A stretch of DNA of 64,000 nt from NCBI GenBank assembly GCA_019914995.1, contig CM034127.1:10602001-10666000 (forward strand), given 5' to 3'. The translations under genes and the position numbers were made by a program. A model generated the notes under the pieces. That model was not told the DNA's origin and ran no database searches. It saw only the letters and a list, made by a program, of their open reading frames with translations. Below, in pieces: positions 13,675 through 26,863 of this stretch. How positions within the stretch are numbered: the first letter of the stretch is position 1; the number at the start of each line of letters is the position of its first letter. Origin of the DNA: Acanthochlamys bracteata. Taxonomy: Eukaryota > Streptophyta > Magnoliopsida > Pandanales > Velloziaceae.

Positions 13675-16600
13675 TCATTTTTCGTCAGGATAGCATTTGT
13701 TTAGAAGCTCTAAAAGGAGCACAGCTGCTGAGTCCTTCGCTTTCTTCACACTAGGCATGGGATCTCCAACACATTCATCAGTCCAGCCACTATCAGATGT
13801 ATTCACTCGAACTGAGTAGACAAACCTTTTAGCATGAGCTGGACCATCTTCTTTAATCAATTTATACTCAGGCATTGGCCATTGCCGTCTCAAGCATATG
13901 TCATTAAGTGTTTGTCTTGTAAAAACCGAACCATTTTTCTGTTCGCCATTTACTGTATCTTCTTTATCTGGACTTCCTTTCTTCTCTTTTTCCTTCTCTT
14001 TCAGAGCTACAAGAGCATTTCTAGCTGCAAGCTTCTGTGCCATCTTTTTTTGAGAGTTTTGTGCTATCCCTATCTGAATCCCATCAATAAACACCTCTAC
14101 TGTAGCTAAATTGCCAACCCTTATATGCTTGTATTCAAGACCCTCAGCTTGCTGTTGACACCGTTCTTGCAGCTCTCTCACCGGGTGCATCGGAAGGGTT
14201 TCAGGAGTGACCATCGGTTGTAGCAGAGGTTGAAAGGCCTACAGGAGAACAATTCTACTATTGAAAAGCAAACATGAAGAGCAAAAAGTTGTACAAATGC
14301 AAGAATGCTATTCTGAATATAAGTACTTAACAGGATAATTACCTGCCAGACAACGGAAGTGTCACACTCATTATCAAGGAATATGGCACCAGCAACAGAT
14401 TCAACTATGTCCCCAAGAACTTTTGGAGCCTTGCAATCTCCAAGACCAAAAGAGTTGAATCCTGGTTTTGAAAGTTCATCTTGAACATCCTTCACGAAGT
14501 CTCGGATCTGCAATGAAGTCCTAAATATTAATATGGATAAGATATATAATTACTTCAACCAAGAAAGAAAGTTGATTTGCTCAGCAAGAAAGTAAATGAC
14601 TTGAACCATGAAAAGAAAAGAAAGTAAATCAAATCTACTTAGAAACGACGGCCTTGTTGCTACAGGAGAGAAGCTGTTCCAAACAAGTTTATAATGGCAA
14701 TACCCTGAAAATATGATAATCTTTTCAAGATACTAGAATATCCAAAGGTTAGAATACCTGTGCTTCAAGGGCACTTGATCCATGACGAAGGTGTAAATGT
14801 AACTTGTGCCTAACAGCAACACGAGCAAAGTTTTCATTGTTCACTGCAGCAGCTCTAAGGTCAGTAAGTCTGCCAGGAGGCAAATCGGTATAGGAGAAGA
14901 ATAGATGCCTTGTGATTAAATGATCCAGAACAGCATCTCCAATGAATTCCAGCCTCTGATAGCATGACACGCCAGATGAGGGCCTCGATGCATGTGTAAT
15001 GGCTTCTAGTAACAATCCACGATTCTTGAACTTATAATCTAATGCACCTTCTAGGGAATCGAAATCAACACTCCTCATCACACTTTCTGGAATGTTATGC
15101 GGCTTCACAGAATCATTTTCTTGAGGGTCAAAATCCACTTGAATTCCAATCCATGACATCAGATGGTTTGCGGCACTCTTTCCCCCCTCAACATAGTAGA
15201 CACCAATCAAGGCTTCAACAACATCTGCTAAAGTCTTGCTGGAGAGAACTCGATAGCAGCTAGGATCACCCTCTATCTCACCGTCTTCCCTTCCACTGTC
15301 AACAAAATCATAATCTTGAACATCAATCTTCACTTCCATTTCAGTAGCACAACTTTCTTCAGCAAATAGAGAGGATTCTGATTCTTTAGTATCCTCATCG
15401 TATATCGGCAACACCCCAGGAGCCGCCCATCTAGATGGAGCAAAGCGGTCTGCTTGGATATAAGACTGGAGCCCCTTATTTAGTGCATATTGGTAGAGCA
15501 CCATATTGCTAACCATCTGTTGCCTCATCTTAGTAAGCTGCCCCTCATGCTTCTGAGTATACTTGAGGAAAAGGTATTTACTAACTACCCATTTCAAGTA
15601 AGCATCTCCAAGAAGTTCTGCTCTTTCATAACAGAAGGTCTCTTGACATGAAGCTGCAGTTAGTGCCTCCAAAATCTGCAAGTAGGACCATTAAAGCTTT
15701 TAAACTTAGTGGAAGAAATAACAATCTAAAATGGAAGTGATGATCGGAAAAATTAGAGTACCTTTGCAGCAGGAACAGGGACATTTATCAAGTTTTTCAA
15801 CTGCACAGAAAGAAGCATGCTCTCCACTCTCCTCATTATAGAGGGTAATCTTTGTGCCCCTCTAACTAGAGCTCCTGGAAGTGGATGAACAAGGCAGAGC
15901 TCCGGTGGTAGAAAAACATAATATGTTCTGTCAAGATTTTCCTCACCATCCCCTTCACGTGTATAATGCAATTTCGGTTATTGTATTGTAAATAAGGTCG
16001 TAAGATGAGAAAGACGAACACTACAATTACCTTCTGAATGTTCAAATCTAGGGGACAAGAGATTTTTGCAATATGAGACACCCCGACCTCGTATAAGAGG
16101 TTGCTCTTTGTAAACCAAGTTCACTCCATACCTAGATAAACATAAGCAGAAATGGACAAACAATGCACCTCGCTGTTGTGCTTAAAGAGAGGTAAGCTGT
16201 TCCAGTTCAAAGAAACAGTAAGCTACCATCAACAAGAAACAAATGGCCATTACTGCTGCATGGAGCCCTATATTTCAAGTTAGCTGGTAGATAACTGTTT
16301 CCTTCACGGAAACAGAACAACTTAGCCTACTTCAGCACGACAGCTCATGTGCATTGTCAATTGCCCATTTCTGACATGTGATGAGGTTAGATTTACTAAA
16401 CTTCACAACCAGAAGAAAGAAAACTATGAAATTATCATGCATCTTCAATTGCTAAAGCTCACTTTTGCTTATAGTAATCAGCATATGAACTGTACTCAAG
16501 TGGTCCAAGATAGCCCTCCTTTCTTGGGAATGAATTCTCTGCATTCATTTCATAACACACTGAATCAACATAAAACCTTTTTCCTGAGTGCACCGCTGTT

Positions 16601-19600
16601 ATAATCCTCCCAACAAGGTCACTGACATTAATAGAGGAATCGGCCATCATTAGTGTGCCTCTGGTCCAGTCTATATCAACCAGGCAATCATCATAGATTC
16701 TCCTCGGAATCAATCCTGAAGCTTTAACTACATCGAATTGCGCTATAGCACCTCTAATACCATATGTGGGATGAGCTTTTGGACCAAAAGCAAAACCATT
16801 ACGCAGTTTTCCAAATCCATATTCTCTTCGATCACCACCAAGAGTCCTCTCATTGGTACCAAGATAAACATCAGGTCGTGCCCTTTGTAGAGGATTTGTC
16901 CAGGCATCGCTGCCTGCTATATATTCAACAACGTCCCAATCAATCTCATTAGAATGATCAAGACATTTTTCAGGTACCAACGGGACAAAAAGATATGCCT
17001 TTGCTGGATCCCACGGAGTCGTCATGGGATCAACATCGATATCAAGCACAATGCTCATGAGTCTAACATGGAAGCTCTTTATTGCAACCAACTTCATATG
17101 TATGGAAGAGAGAGAGGGACCAAAAGATGTCAGTACATAGAAGCAAACATGGTACATGCTCAAATCAGAATTCTATCAAGTAAACCAACCTGAGATTTTG
17201 TTATCTGAATAGGTCCCCGAAAGGAGAGAGACGCCTTTGTTATCATTGTTCTGGCAATAAAGAGATCCATCGACATCGATAATACCTAACACACAAAGGT
17301 GCAACATTAAGAGCCCATGTAATCTTCAATATCAGTTCATAAAATAGTGAAGAAGAAGAAGAAGAAGAAGAAAAAAATACCTCTGCATCCAGCTCATTAC
17401 CAAAAAGCACAGCAAAATTTGACACATGTGTAAGAAACGGATCCTTAGAGGACCCGACATTCACACATTTGACAGCATACATATACAATTCGAATGTTGC
17501 AACATTTTCGCAACCATCTAGAGTAGTTAATATCCATTCCCCCTGAACAAATACCAAAGATGTCAACATATTACTTTTAAAGTAGCCCAAAAATACAAAG
17601 TGTGATCCAATAGAAAGGGAGGAAAGCATATAACAACAAATTTAAGATGGCTATGTAGGGTGATAGTATTCTAGGTGACAGACAATATACTGATATAGTT
17701 TGTTCAATACTTTTACACATTATAAAGTTGTATGTATACATTATAATTTTTATTAGCAAACCATCAATATGATGTATACTTCGTATCATAACTCCAGGAC
17801 AAACATGATGAGAGCTCCCTCTGGTTGGTTTGGCGCAGCTTGACCGGTAAGTCGAAAAAACAAGTCCATAATGTAGCTCTCTGAAGCAACAGACATCTTT
17901 TTTTGGGGACCCTTTTTTTTTCCTTGTGGAACATGCATAAAGTAGCGATTTTCATGTACTATACTTGGTAAAAGAATCAAGTGCCAAAGTTGAGTTGCTG
18001 ATGATTTTTGTAAGTGTGAATGTACGAGAAATCCACTTGAAGTTAAGTATTAAACCAAAATGAACAATCAGTCTCTTGACAGTGATCTGGTTGATTGTCT
18101 AAATGAATTACTCAAATATGTGCACTCTTAGATATCAAAGCAAAACAAAAATTAGTAATTCCATTGTTATATAATAGGAAAAATAGCAAGCTCACCTTTA
18201 GAATTTCTGCTACTCCTTCAGGATAGAACTCCCTATGACGAGCAGTTCCCGGAACAGGATCTCCATCATTTTGTTCAGCTTTTTCAGCTTGTTCTTTGAT
18301 TCCTTTGTCTGGTAGGAGCATGTCAGTGAATGCACCCATCTCATGTAATTTCTTACAAGCAGCCAAACAAACTGCCTAAAGTGGAAAATTAAAGATGTCT
18401 TATACATGCGGCAGTAAAGAGTTGGCTTTAATCATACAAGTAGAATTTGTTGTACCTGCTGAGCAAGACGCATTGAACTGCAAATGGGACCCTCAAGGTT
18501 CTTGAAGGGAGCATTGCAGGGGAGCTGAAGCTTACATGAGTACTCAGTCGAACCTCCAGGTTTTTCATGCCTCTCCATAATAAATTCTGGGCGGAGTATT
18601 GAGTATCTGGAATATAATCAAAAGATAACCTAATATCATACACGACTTTTGTACTCCAAAATAAAATACCAAGAATCTAGTAAACAGTACACAGCTAGAA
18701 AAGCAACCTGTCACTTGGCAGCTGCGAGCAGTAGAAGTGGATAAGTCCAACAGCAGAATTTAAGCTAACTATAGCACCAGTTGTTTCCACCTGGTAGACT
18801 GACCCAGGTAATGGATCAACTGCAGCTAGTTTTGGATTTCTCTTCAGATGACTAAGATCAGTCCTCTCTATAGCTTCCTTCCTCAAAGTTTCCTCACTAT
18901 TCCGAGCATTTCTCAAGAATGTTTCATGGGACAAATTCCCCCTAGCATAATAATAATAGTCAAGCTAGCAGAACATGTAACGAACTTATCCATATACGAA
19001 GCATTAAGAACAATTGTATGACACGGTACCTCTCAAGCATCAATATATAGTCCGAACCAGGCTTCCTTGCTCGCCCTCTAGATTGAATGTATGCCAAAAC
19101 AGTTTTGGCAAGATCAAAGCGGATAACTACATTGCATTGCCTAATGTCAAGTCCTTCCTCAGCGACACTTGTAGCAACTAATAGATTAACCTGTGTAATT
19201 TGAAAGTGTGTCATTTGGTCAACTTAAAGAGATCTTCCACTAATGCCAAAGTGAGAGTGATATCTAGAAGACAGCAAAGCAATAATATTAAGACCAATGC
19301 ATCAACTCCAAAGTCCAAACTGGTGTAGGAAGTATAAATCTAAGATATTTGATTTATTGTCTCAGCGCATCCATCGTGCAACTATGCCCTGGTAGAGCAA
19401 TAAGTATTTATGAAGATTAACTTTCATGTTTTGGCATAGAGGTATTACTATAATAATTCAAGAGGTTTCTCTACAATATTTTGTAATCCATATTTCAAAC
19501 ATGGATTACAAAGATTAAATTTAATGGTCTCCAAAAGGTGAAACATAAGTTATTCTTCTTTTATGCCACTATATGATTCCAGGTTAGCATCTCAATGTCA

Positions 19601-22600
19601 GATTTAGACCTACACTATAACACCCAACCCCTGGAAAATTATAGCATGGTGATGTTGCAGGATAAGTTCAAGTCATCATCATAAAACCATGGTATGCATG
19701 TTTACAATATAAAGATGGGCCAAAGACTTCTCACAGCATCCAGTGGTGAATTTAAGACATATCTAGACACGATACTGTAAAAGGTCAATAAGGTCGTGCA
19801 ATTTCCATCAAATATAAAGAAAATAATAAAATATCCAACATACTCGGCCATCCCGAAATTTAGCAATGGTGTCTTGCATTTGACTCGAACGCATTTCTTG
19901 ATTGTTATTGTGTCCAATCAAGCTTGCACACTGTATAAAACTCAGAGAAGGAAGCTCTGCAAAAACCTGGACAAGGGCAAGAATTTTATGAAGCATAAAT
20001 ATGAATCTCTTCAGCATGATTACTTTGAATACTTGTTATCAACCTTTGGGAGAACAAGGGCAGTAACAACTCGCTCGACAAAGACAATTGCACGAAAATC
20101 TTCTGTTAGTTGGTATTGAAGAAGTATTTTGATCAGAGACTGTACTTTCGGAGTTACTCTTCCATCAGCAACAGCAGCTCCAATGACTTTGTCAATGTGC
20201 TCACCACCAGAAACAGCTGGATGATGTACAAAATCATGTTGACAAGGAGTGAGTGTCAGAAGTCAGAACGATCGATCATTCACATATAACACTTTAAAGA
20301 ACACCAGAGTACAATTTTTAGGCCTACAAAGCGAGAACTATAGAATATAAAAGAGAAAGTAAAATACTTGGAAGAAATATTCACATGCAACTGTCTCCTG
20401 AAAAATTCTATTTTGGGGATAGAAAACATCAGCAAAGTGCTTGAGCTAGTGGATCTACCCGGGTATTTGATGAATAGCTTGTCTCCTTCTTTCTTTTCTT
20501 AAAACCCTGGTCCTAGGAGAAAGGAAGTTCAACTTCTCCTTGACAGAACAAGAAATTGAATAAAATAATGTTTTGATTAACTGTCATTACTCTCTGTTCA
20601 GCTCCCTTTTTAGACCAAACTTTACCGGCAAGGAAAATCAAATGTTAAACATACGGTAGAAAACCTTCCATCAGAATATGAGCAGGCTGAGTTAACAGAT
20701 TCATGACTCATCAGCATAAGAATTGCTGCAACTGGCAGCAACGGCTAACTTTAGTGGTTAAGATTTCTACATACTACGCTTTTCTCCCAATTGTTACGAT
20801 GCTGCTAGCTTCATTTCTCTAGCAAGTTAAACACCAAATCTTACTCATGCTGAAATAAGACAATGTATGAGGATGGATTGACGCCACACAAAGCTCACAT
20901 TTATTAATGGTGATAGACACTTACGGAAGGAAGTAGACTTTTACGCTCTTTTAAAGATCACCGGCTAACACCTTAGGCCCTGTTTGGCGAGTTGGTTAAA
21001 GTTTCCATTGTAATTTGATACTACGGTATTTGTATTGGCATAGCACAGTATGACAACCACCCAAAGTATAGATATGAGTTCAAATTTTATGAGGGTGTTT
21101 GGATTTAGTAGTTTTGGAAAACAATTGTTAGTAATTAATGTTTTGAATTTAGTAATATCATTAGAAATAAACGAAAAGGAGCACATTATCTTGAGTTCCA
21201 AGAACTATCCAGTTTACGATGTGGAAAAAATAGAACTTTCACAAACAATTTCATGCCTAAATCCCAAAAGTAAACAAGGTCAGATCCACAAAAGGAAAAG
21301 AAGATGGATAAGAATTTGCATAAAATAAGGGAGTACAAACCATGACTATTTGGCAGTTCTCCTTCCTCAAACTCGATTACGTGATCGACTTCATTGTTAT
21401 TTATATTTATAAAATCTGAATCCTGGTGGACGACAGCACCCTCTGACAGATGACACTGCAATAGAGAGACAACCTTTTTCAGATATGATTCTTGAAATTT
21501 AACATCAACTTGGAAATTTGTTCTTTCATCGTTCTGCAACGCTGTCAAAAATGAATGTGCAACCTGCAGAGCAAAGTAAAAAGTTAAGTGATAAAATTTG
21601 CAGTCAAAACAGAAGCTAACAGAGATAATAAGATAAACCTTGTAAGCACACCACTGTCCTAACTCTCCCAAACCGTAGTTTATAGCTCTCAACTTCTGGA
21701 TTAAGTTAGCAGCACCATCACTTTCTGTTCTCTCAGAGACTCCATAGACAAGGCGTAGTTCTTTGGATCCAGCATCTCTAGCACCCATGAATTGCCATTT
21801 GCTTCTTCTGGAACTAGAATGTGCAGCTTCTTCCACTGCAGCTTCCATTTGTTTTATTTGCTCGTGAAGGGACCATAATGTGGCAGCTTTATCATATTCA
21901 ACAACAACTTCCAAGGGTGTGGGAACATGTTTCTCAAGTTCCTTTCGATCTTTTATTGTGCAAACAATAGAATCCAACTTACTTTCAAGGTTTCTTATTT
22001 TAATGGCACAATCCTCTTGACTAGAAACTCCTACATGCAGAAAACCAGTGCATGAGTCATAAAAACGACAATGTGAGGTTTTAGTACAATTGTCTGGTTT
22101 GTCCACCTGTGAGTACCTTCAGTCACACTTCCAGTAAGTAAAGATTTTAGAGGTTATAAGTCCACACTAATAATAATGTAACATCTATGCGAAATGGGCT
22201 CAACAAGTGCAAAGCCTGCTGAAGTCCATCTTTCCAGTTGCATGTACCTCATTTTGAGAAAATGCTAATTTCATATGGTTATGGTTACATGATAAAGTAT
22301 GCCCGCATTATTTACTTATAACCAACTTGAGAACATGTTCCGGCTATCAAACTGCTTTCATAACCACGAGCCTCTACTGGGAAAGGTGCAGTAAGATATT
22401 CTATAAGGTTGGTTTCGTAACAAATCATTACAACAAGTAACAAACAGTGTATGAGGAGGTTTGTGGAAGGGATACAGTTGCATTCTTAATTCAGAAGAAC
22501 AGAGTTTCAAGAACTGTGTCAAAGGCAACAACTGTGATGAGAAGCCAGTGGCCAATTAGCAGGAAAGCATGATCGTTAGTTCTACATAAGCACAGAGCGA

Positions 22601-25019
22601 GAGAGAGAGAGAGAGAGTCTACCCTTCAAGTTTACAGGAGATGCAGTCATGCCGAAAACCACTGGCCGCTTCTCCTTTGGAGTCGTGTGATAGAACTCAG
22701 ACATCACTAAAGAATACGGATGTTTCTTAACAGCATGATGACACTCATCCAGAATAAGAAGATGGATTGCTTCCATTTTCACAATGCTATGCCTGAGAAT
22801 GTTCAACAAAATTTGAGCTGTCATAACTAGCACCTGCAAGTGAAGCATACGTTCAATTTACAATTAAAGGATAGACTCAAAGGAAGAAGATCAGTCAATC
22901 ATTTAAATTGATGTGTCATCCACAGTTCATAAAGTCAACCATAGTTGGGAAGTTCTTTACGTGACGTCTATCGACTAAACTATATTTATTCATACCATAG
23001 GAAGTAAAATGGGTCAAGCATGGTGTCTAAAAACATGAATGCAGGATTGTATATTAAATATAGTATCAGCTCTCATCTATCATGAGGACTTTTAGATGGA
23101 GTGGCTCCAATCACTTTGTATCAAAGCTGGATATTTTGACTTATTCATTTAGTTAACCATGCAGAAAAAAACTACGCGAGTGCATTTACGCATCAAGTCA
23201 AGAGAGCTTATGCCGGTCAACACATGCTAGAATTTATATTAAACATAGTACTGAGCTCTCACCAATCAACTTAAGCTTTTAGAAAGGGTGATGAACTGCT
23301 CAATCACATAAACAAGACATACACATACCAGCCAACCATTACTAGCCTATGACAAACCATCATCCCAAATATCAAACATCATAACTGCATTCTAGATTGA
23401 AAGTGGACGAGTTGACATACATATGCCTTCTTGATATTAGGTACAATCTTTCACATATATGTCAAGAAGGGGCTTCATGCTCGAAAATAATGTGCTTGTT
23501 TAACAGGTCAAAGTCCTACAATGATGCTTGAACTTTCATGGATGTTTGATTTTGTCCTTGAAGTTTAACAAACACTCTTTTAGTTGCAGAACTTCCTCAA
23601 TGTGTTCATTTTGGTCCTCTATGAAAATGGTTAACGTAACTACTACAATATGCTCTGTAGAGTCTTTATGAAATCCTAACTCTTAAGTAACATTGTTTAA
23701 CTTCTAAGAACTCTAGAAGAAACGAAACGTATACCAAAAATTAGAAAAGCCCAACTATATTTTGCGCCTCCTATAATCAGCTCAAAGATTAGAGTCGCAT
23801 ACTTTCACGACTCAAGAGCTTAGCAACCTTCAAAGACCTTGTTAACACTTATATTCCAAGAGAAAAAGCGCTAAAGCATATTAGGTTATATCGAGGAAGG
23901 AGAGAAAAGACAGTTTTTAGCTTAAGCATTGAAGCAAATGACTTACCTGTTTCATTTCAAATTCCCGCTGCCACCTCCGTGCATCCCAAAAATCTTGACC
24001 CATCTCTCCACAATAATGCCCGACTATCAATCCTGTCCTTTCACGAATAACTTCTGCTTGCTGTATACAGGAAGGTAAAAACAGCAAGTTACATATAACA
24101 CCAGATTGACCATTAAACAGAAGAACCCAACTCTCTTTCCACTAATGACAACAACGACTCTCACCTGATACACAAGAGGAACCTTTGGTACTAGAAAGAT
24201 TGCAAGCATCTTTTTGTTCTCCTTGAGCATCTCGAAACAAATGCTTTTTATAAGCATCACAGCTATAAGTGTCTTCCCAGCTCCAGTCTCCAGGAATGCA
24301 ATGGTGTTCTTCTTCTTGGCTTGCTCAAGGACATCAAGCTGGTACTTCCTTGCCTGCTCCTCTACTGGCTTCTCCCTCACTGTTTGCCCTGCTTCCTTCG
24401 TTTGAGCCTTATCTGGACTTCTAGACCGTGCTTGTTTTGCCTCCGGACAATGCTCCACATCCCATGGACCAGCCTTGTAAACCGCCTTCCCATTCTTGTC
24501 TCTCTCCCAATACCCTCTGCTACTCTCTCTTTCCCTCCACTCACCATTATAGCTACTGCCGCGGTCCCTCTTCCTTCTCCGATCATTTTCCTCCCAATTC
24601 CTATATTTCCGGCGGTACTGGTCATACCGACCATTACTCAAACCACCAGAACAGTTGAAGTTATAACTTTTCCCCACCGACCTTTGCCGTTTGCTCGGCC
24701 TAGCTTCATCTTCATTGTTATCCAGCTTATTAGCTTCATTATCCAAACCAACCGATTGAGCAACCAACGAAGGAGGTTGGTGGTTGTCGGCATTAATGCT
24801 TTCGAGAATCCGATCGATCTCACCGAGGAACAAATTATCATCATCAACCTTTGCTGTTAACGGCAACAACGAAGGATCAAAATCAGCAAAATCAATAGTA
24901 CACAACCCTGCACCACTTCCACCACCGCCGTTGATTCCGTTATCTTCACAAGCATCGAACCAGAAAGAAGAAGACAAGGAAAAATTATTATTTTTAGAAG
25001 AGGATTCGTCATTCCGCAT
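13675..25019 (-). CDS. DCL1: Dicer-like 1 ribonuclease III
   Basis: DCL1 makes microRNAs in the nucleus by cutting hairpin precursors. Nineteen exons join in frame: 25019-24165, 24060-23947, 22833-22623, 22030-21639, 21563-21341, 20216-20044, 19966-19844, 19190-19030, 18941-18708, 18606-18456, 18375-18196, 17542-17381, 17285-17190, 17091-16463, 16131-16031, 15952-15762, 15675-14758, 14507-14343 and 14238-13675, for about 1880 residues (Arabidopsis DCL1 has 1909). In order: an Arg/Ser-rich N-terminal extension with FDACED; a DExH helicase with Walker A ETGAGKT (244-250) and DECHH (352-356); helicase C (about 600-760); a Dicer dimerisation domain; PAZ (about 1165-1320); RNase IIIa (ERAELLGD at about 1352, distal D1483/E1486); RNase IIIb (RLEFIGD at about 1575, distal D1671/E1674); and two dsRNA-binding domains. 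The extension and second dsRBD separate it from other DCLs. All catalytic acids are present. ATG 25019 is the first in frame. The exon 16 acceptor is pyrimidine-poor and the least sure. Confidence 0.95.
17276..17392 (-). promoter_or_regulatory. miR162-type target site split across DCL1 exons 12 and 13
   Basis: Exon 12 ends with CTGGATGCAGAG (17392-17381) and exon 13 begins with GTATTATCGA (17285-17276). After splicing these join into a site complementary to the plant microRNA miR162, with one extra or mismatched base near the 3' end of the target. In Arabidopsis the same site in DCL1 mRNA lets miR162 cut it, so DCL1 limits its own level. Because the intron interrupts the site, only spliced RNA can be recognised. 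The match is seen directly; the regulation is inferred from Arabidopsis. Confidence 0.88.
22597..22618. repeat. (GA)n microsatellite in a DCL1 intron
   Basis: A short GA run lies in the intron just downstream of exon 3 of DCL1, within about 10 bp of the donor site. Confidence 0.85.
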
Positions 25020-26863
25020 TGCTGCTAGCGGCAAAGCGATCGATCTATATTGATGCTGCTGTAAGAAATTTCAATCAATCACTGGTATAAATATGGTAAA
25101 TGGGGGCGAGCGGGTCATAGAACAGATTCGATAGAATCGCTTTTTTCTGAGAATCAGGTAATGGAGAAGTAGCTTTTTTAGGGAATTAAGCTGATGACCC
25201 TTGGAGTCCCGGAACGGGCACTCCCTCGCCCCCGTTGAAGAACCTGAAGCAAGCAAAACCAATCAAACAAACTGCTTCTGCTTCTCAGCTTCTACCCTTT
25301 TTCTTGCTGCTTTTCTTCTTCTTCTGATTCCCAGAAGCTGATTCTTAAAAAAGTGATTATGGGATAAAGCTAAATAATCGCCGACCGGGACGAAGATTCC
25401 CACGGCCGGGGGAAAAAGAAAGAAAGAAGGAATCGGGACGACAACGCTGGTACGACTCGTGTAGTCGTAATGTTAGTGTAGTGGGTTTAACAACTTGGCT
25501 TTTTAAAATATATTTGTTCCCACCGTACAGATACGCTATCTACCGTCCATTTCTGAAACAACGAAAATCCTACGTTAAAGACTCGCTTGTTGTTTTTGAC
25601 TCGAGTCGAGGGTAAAATTGACAGCTAATATCTCTCGTCTCATATCAACCGTTTATGAATCACCCGCATAAGATGCAAATCGTACAGTTAATATAAGAAG
25701 TAAAACGAAGCTAAAAAAGTTAAAAATCCTTGTAGTTCACGTGGGTCGGTCAAATCAATATTGACGAATCCCATCTGTCGCGTCGTTGTCTGCTGTCGCT
25801 GCTGCTGCTGATAATTTGGGTCGTTCGGAGGACTTCAATTAATATGCAAGAAAATTAATTTTAAAATTATTAGACTCATTTTGTAATATTAATTTTATCT
25901 ATATATTTGAAATTAGAATGATGTTTGAATGAAACATAGGGGATAATTTGGAAATCGTTTTGAATAAAATTATTTTTAAATATCTTAAACTTGTTTTTTA
26001 AATAAATAAAAAAAAGTAATAAAATCGTGTAATATAACGAAAACATTTTCTCTATTTTTTAAAAATTTAAACATTTTTGTAAAAATATTAAAAATTTATT
26101 GATAATGTTAAAAAAAATTAAAATAAAAAATAATTTTAAAAGCACTCCTAATAACACTATAGTTATATAATAAAGAAACAAATAATATAAAGTTTGAAAT
26201 TATATTTTAAATAAAATAAAATTTAATAAAAATAAAATCAAAATTATAAGAAAATATATAAAATAATGAAATTAAAATCTAACTGAAAAATTAGAATTAT
26301 TAATACTTAAAATATGCGGCTAAGGTAACTCATTCTTCCCTATCAAAAAGGTAACTTCCCTATCACAAATTTACTCTATATTTTTTTCAGAAAATAATTA
26401 ACTTACTAGAAACTTACTTTTGAGTTTTTTGCTGATAACTAAATAAGCCCTATATGTTAACACAGTTATTATTTCATGCTAATGGCAAAACAGTATTTTG
26501 ATTAAACACCGTTTTGTTAAAAATATAGACGCCTAAAGATGTCTTTAATACAACACAAACACCTGGAGTCTAAATTGCATATATATACCAAATTTTATTA
26601 TTGGCGATATCCGTGGAACTATTGGTAATATATTAATATATCCGTTTTCTTTAAAAAAAAATTCCTTTAAAAGTATAAGGTCTACTTTTGCAGTTATTTC
26701 AAACATGATCTAAATTTTATGTAAACCCACAGAGAACGACTGCATATATAAATATTTTCCATTAACTCTCAGAACATTACATGCCCAATTGCTCAATCTT
26801 TCATATGAACAATCATGATAGTACCTGCTGAAGAATTCGCCTGTTATATATCAGGTGGTTTTG
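25020..26863. other. DCL1 upstream region and spacer
   Basis: About 25020-25450 is comparatively GC-rich and likely holds the DCL1 5' leader and promoter; a TTCTTACAG acceptor-like word at about 25068 could end a leader intron. About 25840-26300 is a very AT-rich, MITE-like block. About 26500-26863 is probably the 3' untranslated region of the receptor-like gene. No coding sequence is seen. Confidence 0.5.

Noticed and set aside
19040..19075. Word resembling miR166 (CCGAACCAGGCTTCCTT)
   Set aside because: It lies in DCL1 exon 8 coding the conserved GSDYI region, differs from miR166 at several places and has no hairpin partner nearby.
14759..24164. A miR838-like hairpin inside a DCL1 intron, as in Arabidopsis
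   Set aside because: I saw no long stem in the introns; that microRNA is known only from close Arabidopsis relatives.
24321..24860. 179-codon open frame on the plus strand
   Set aside because: It is antisense to DCL1 exon 1, has no domain, and reflects codon bias of the Arg/Ser-rich coding strand.
13675..25019. Assignment to DCL2, DCL3 or DCL4 instead of DCL1
   Set aside because: The RS-like N-terminal extension with FDACED, the second dsRBD, and the miR162 site all favour DCL1.
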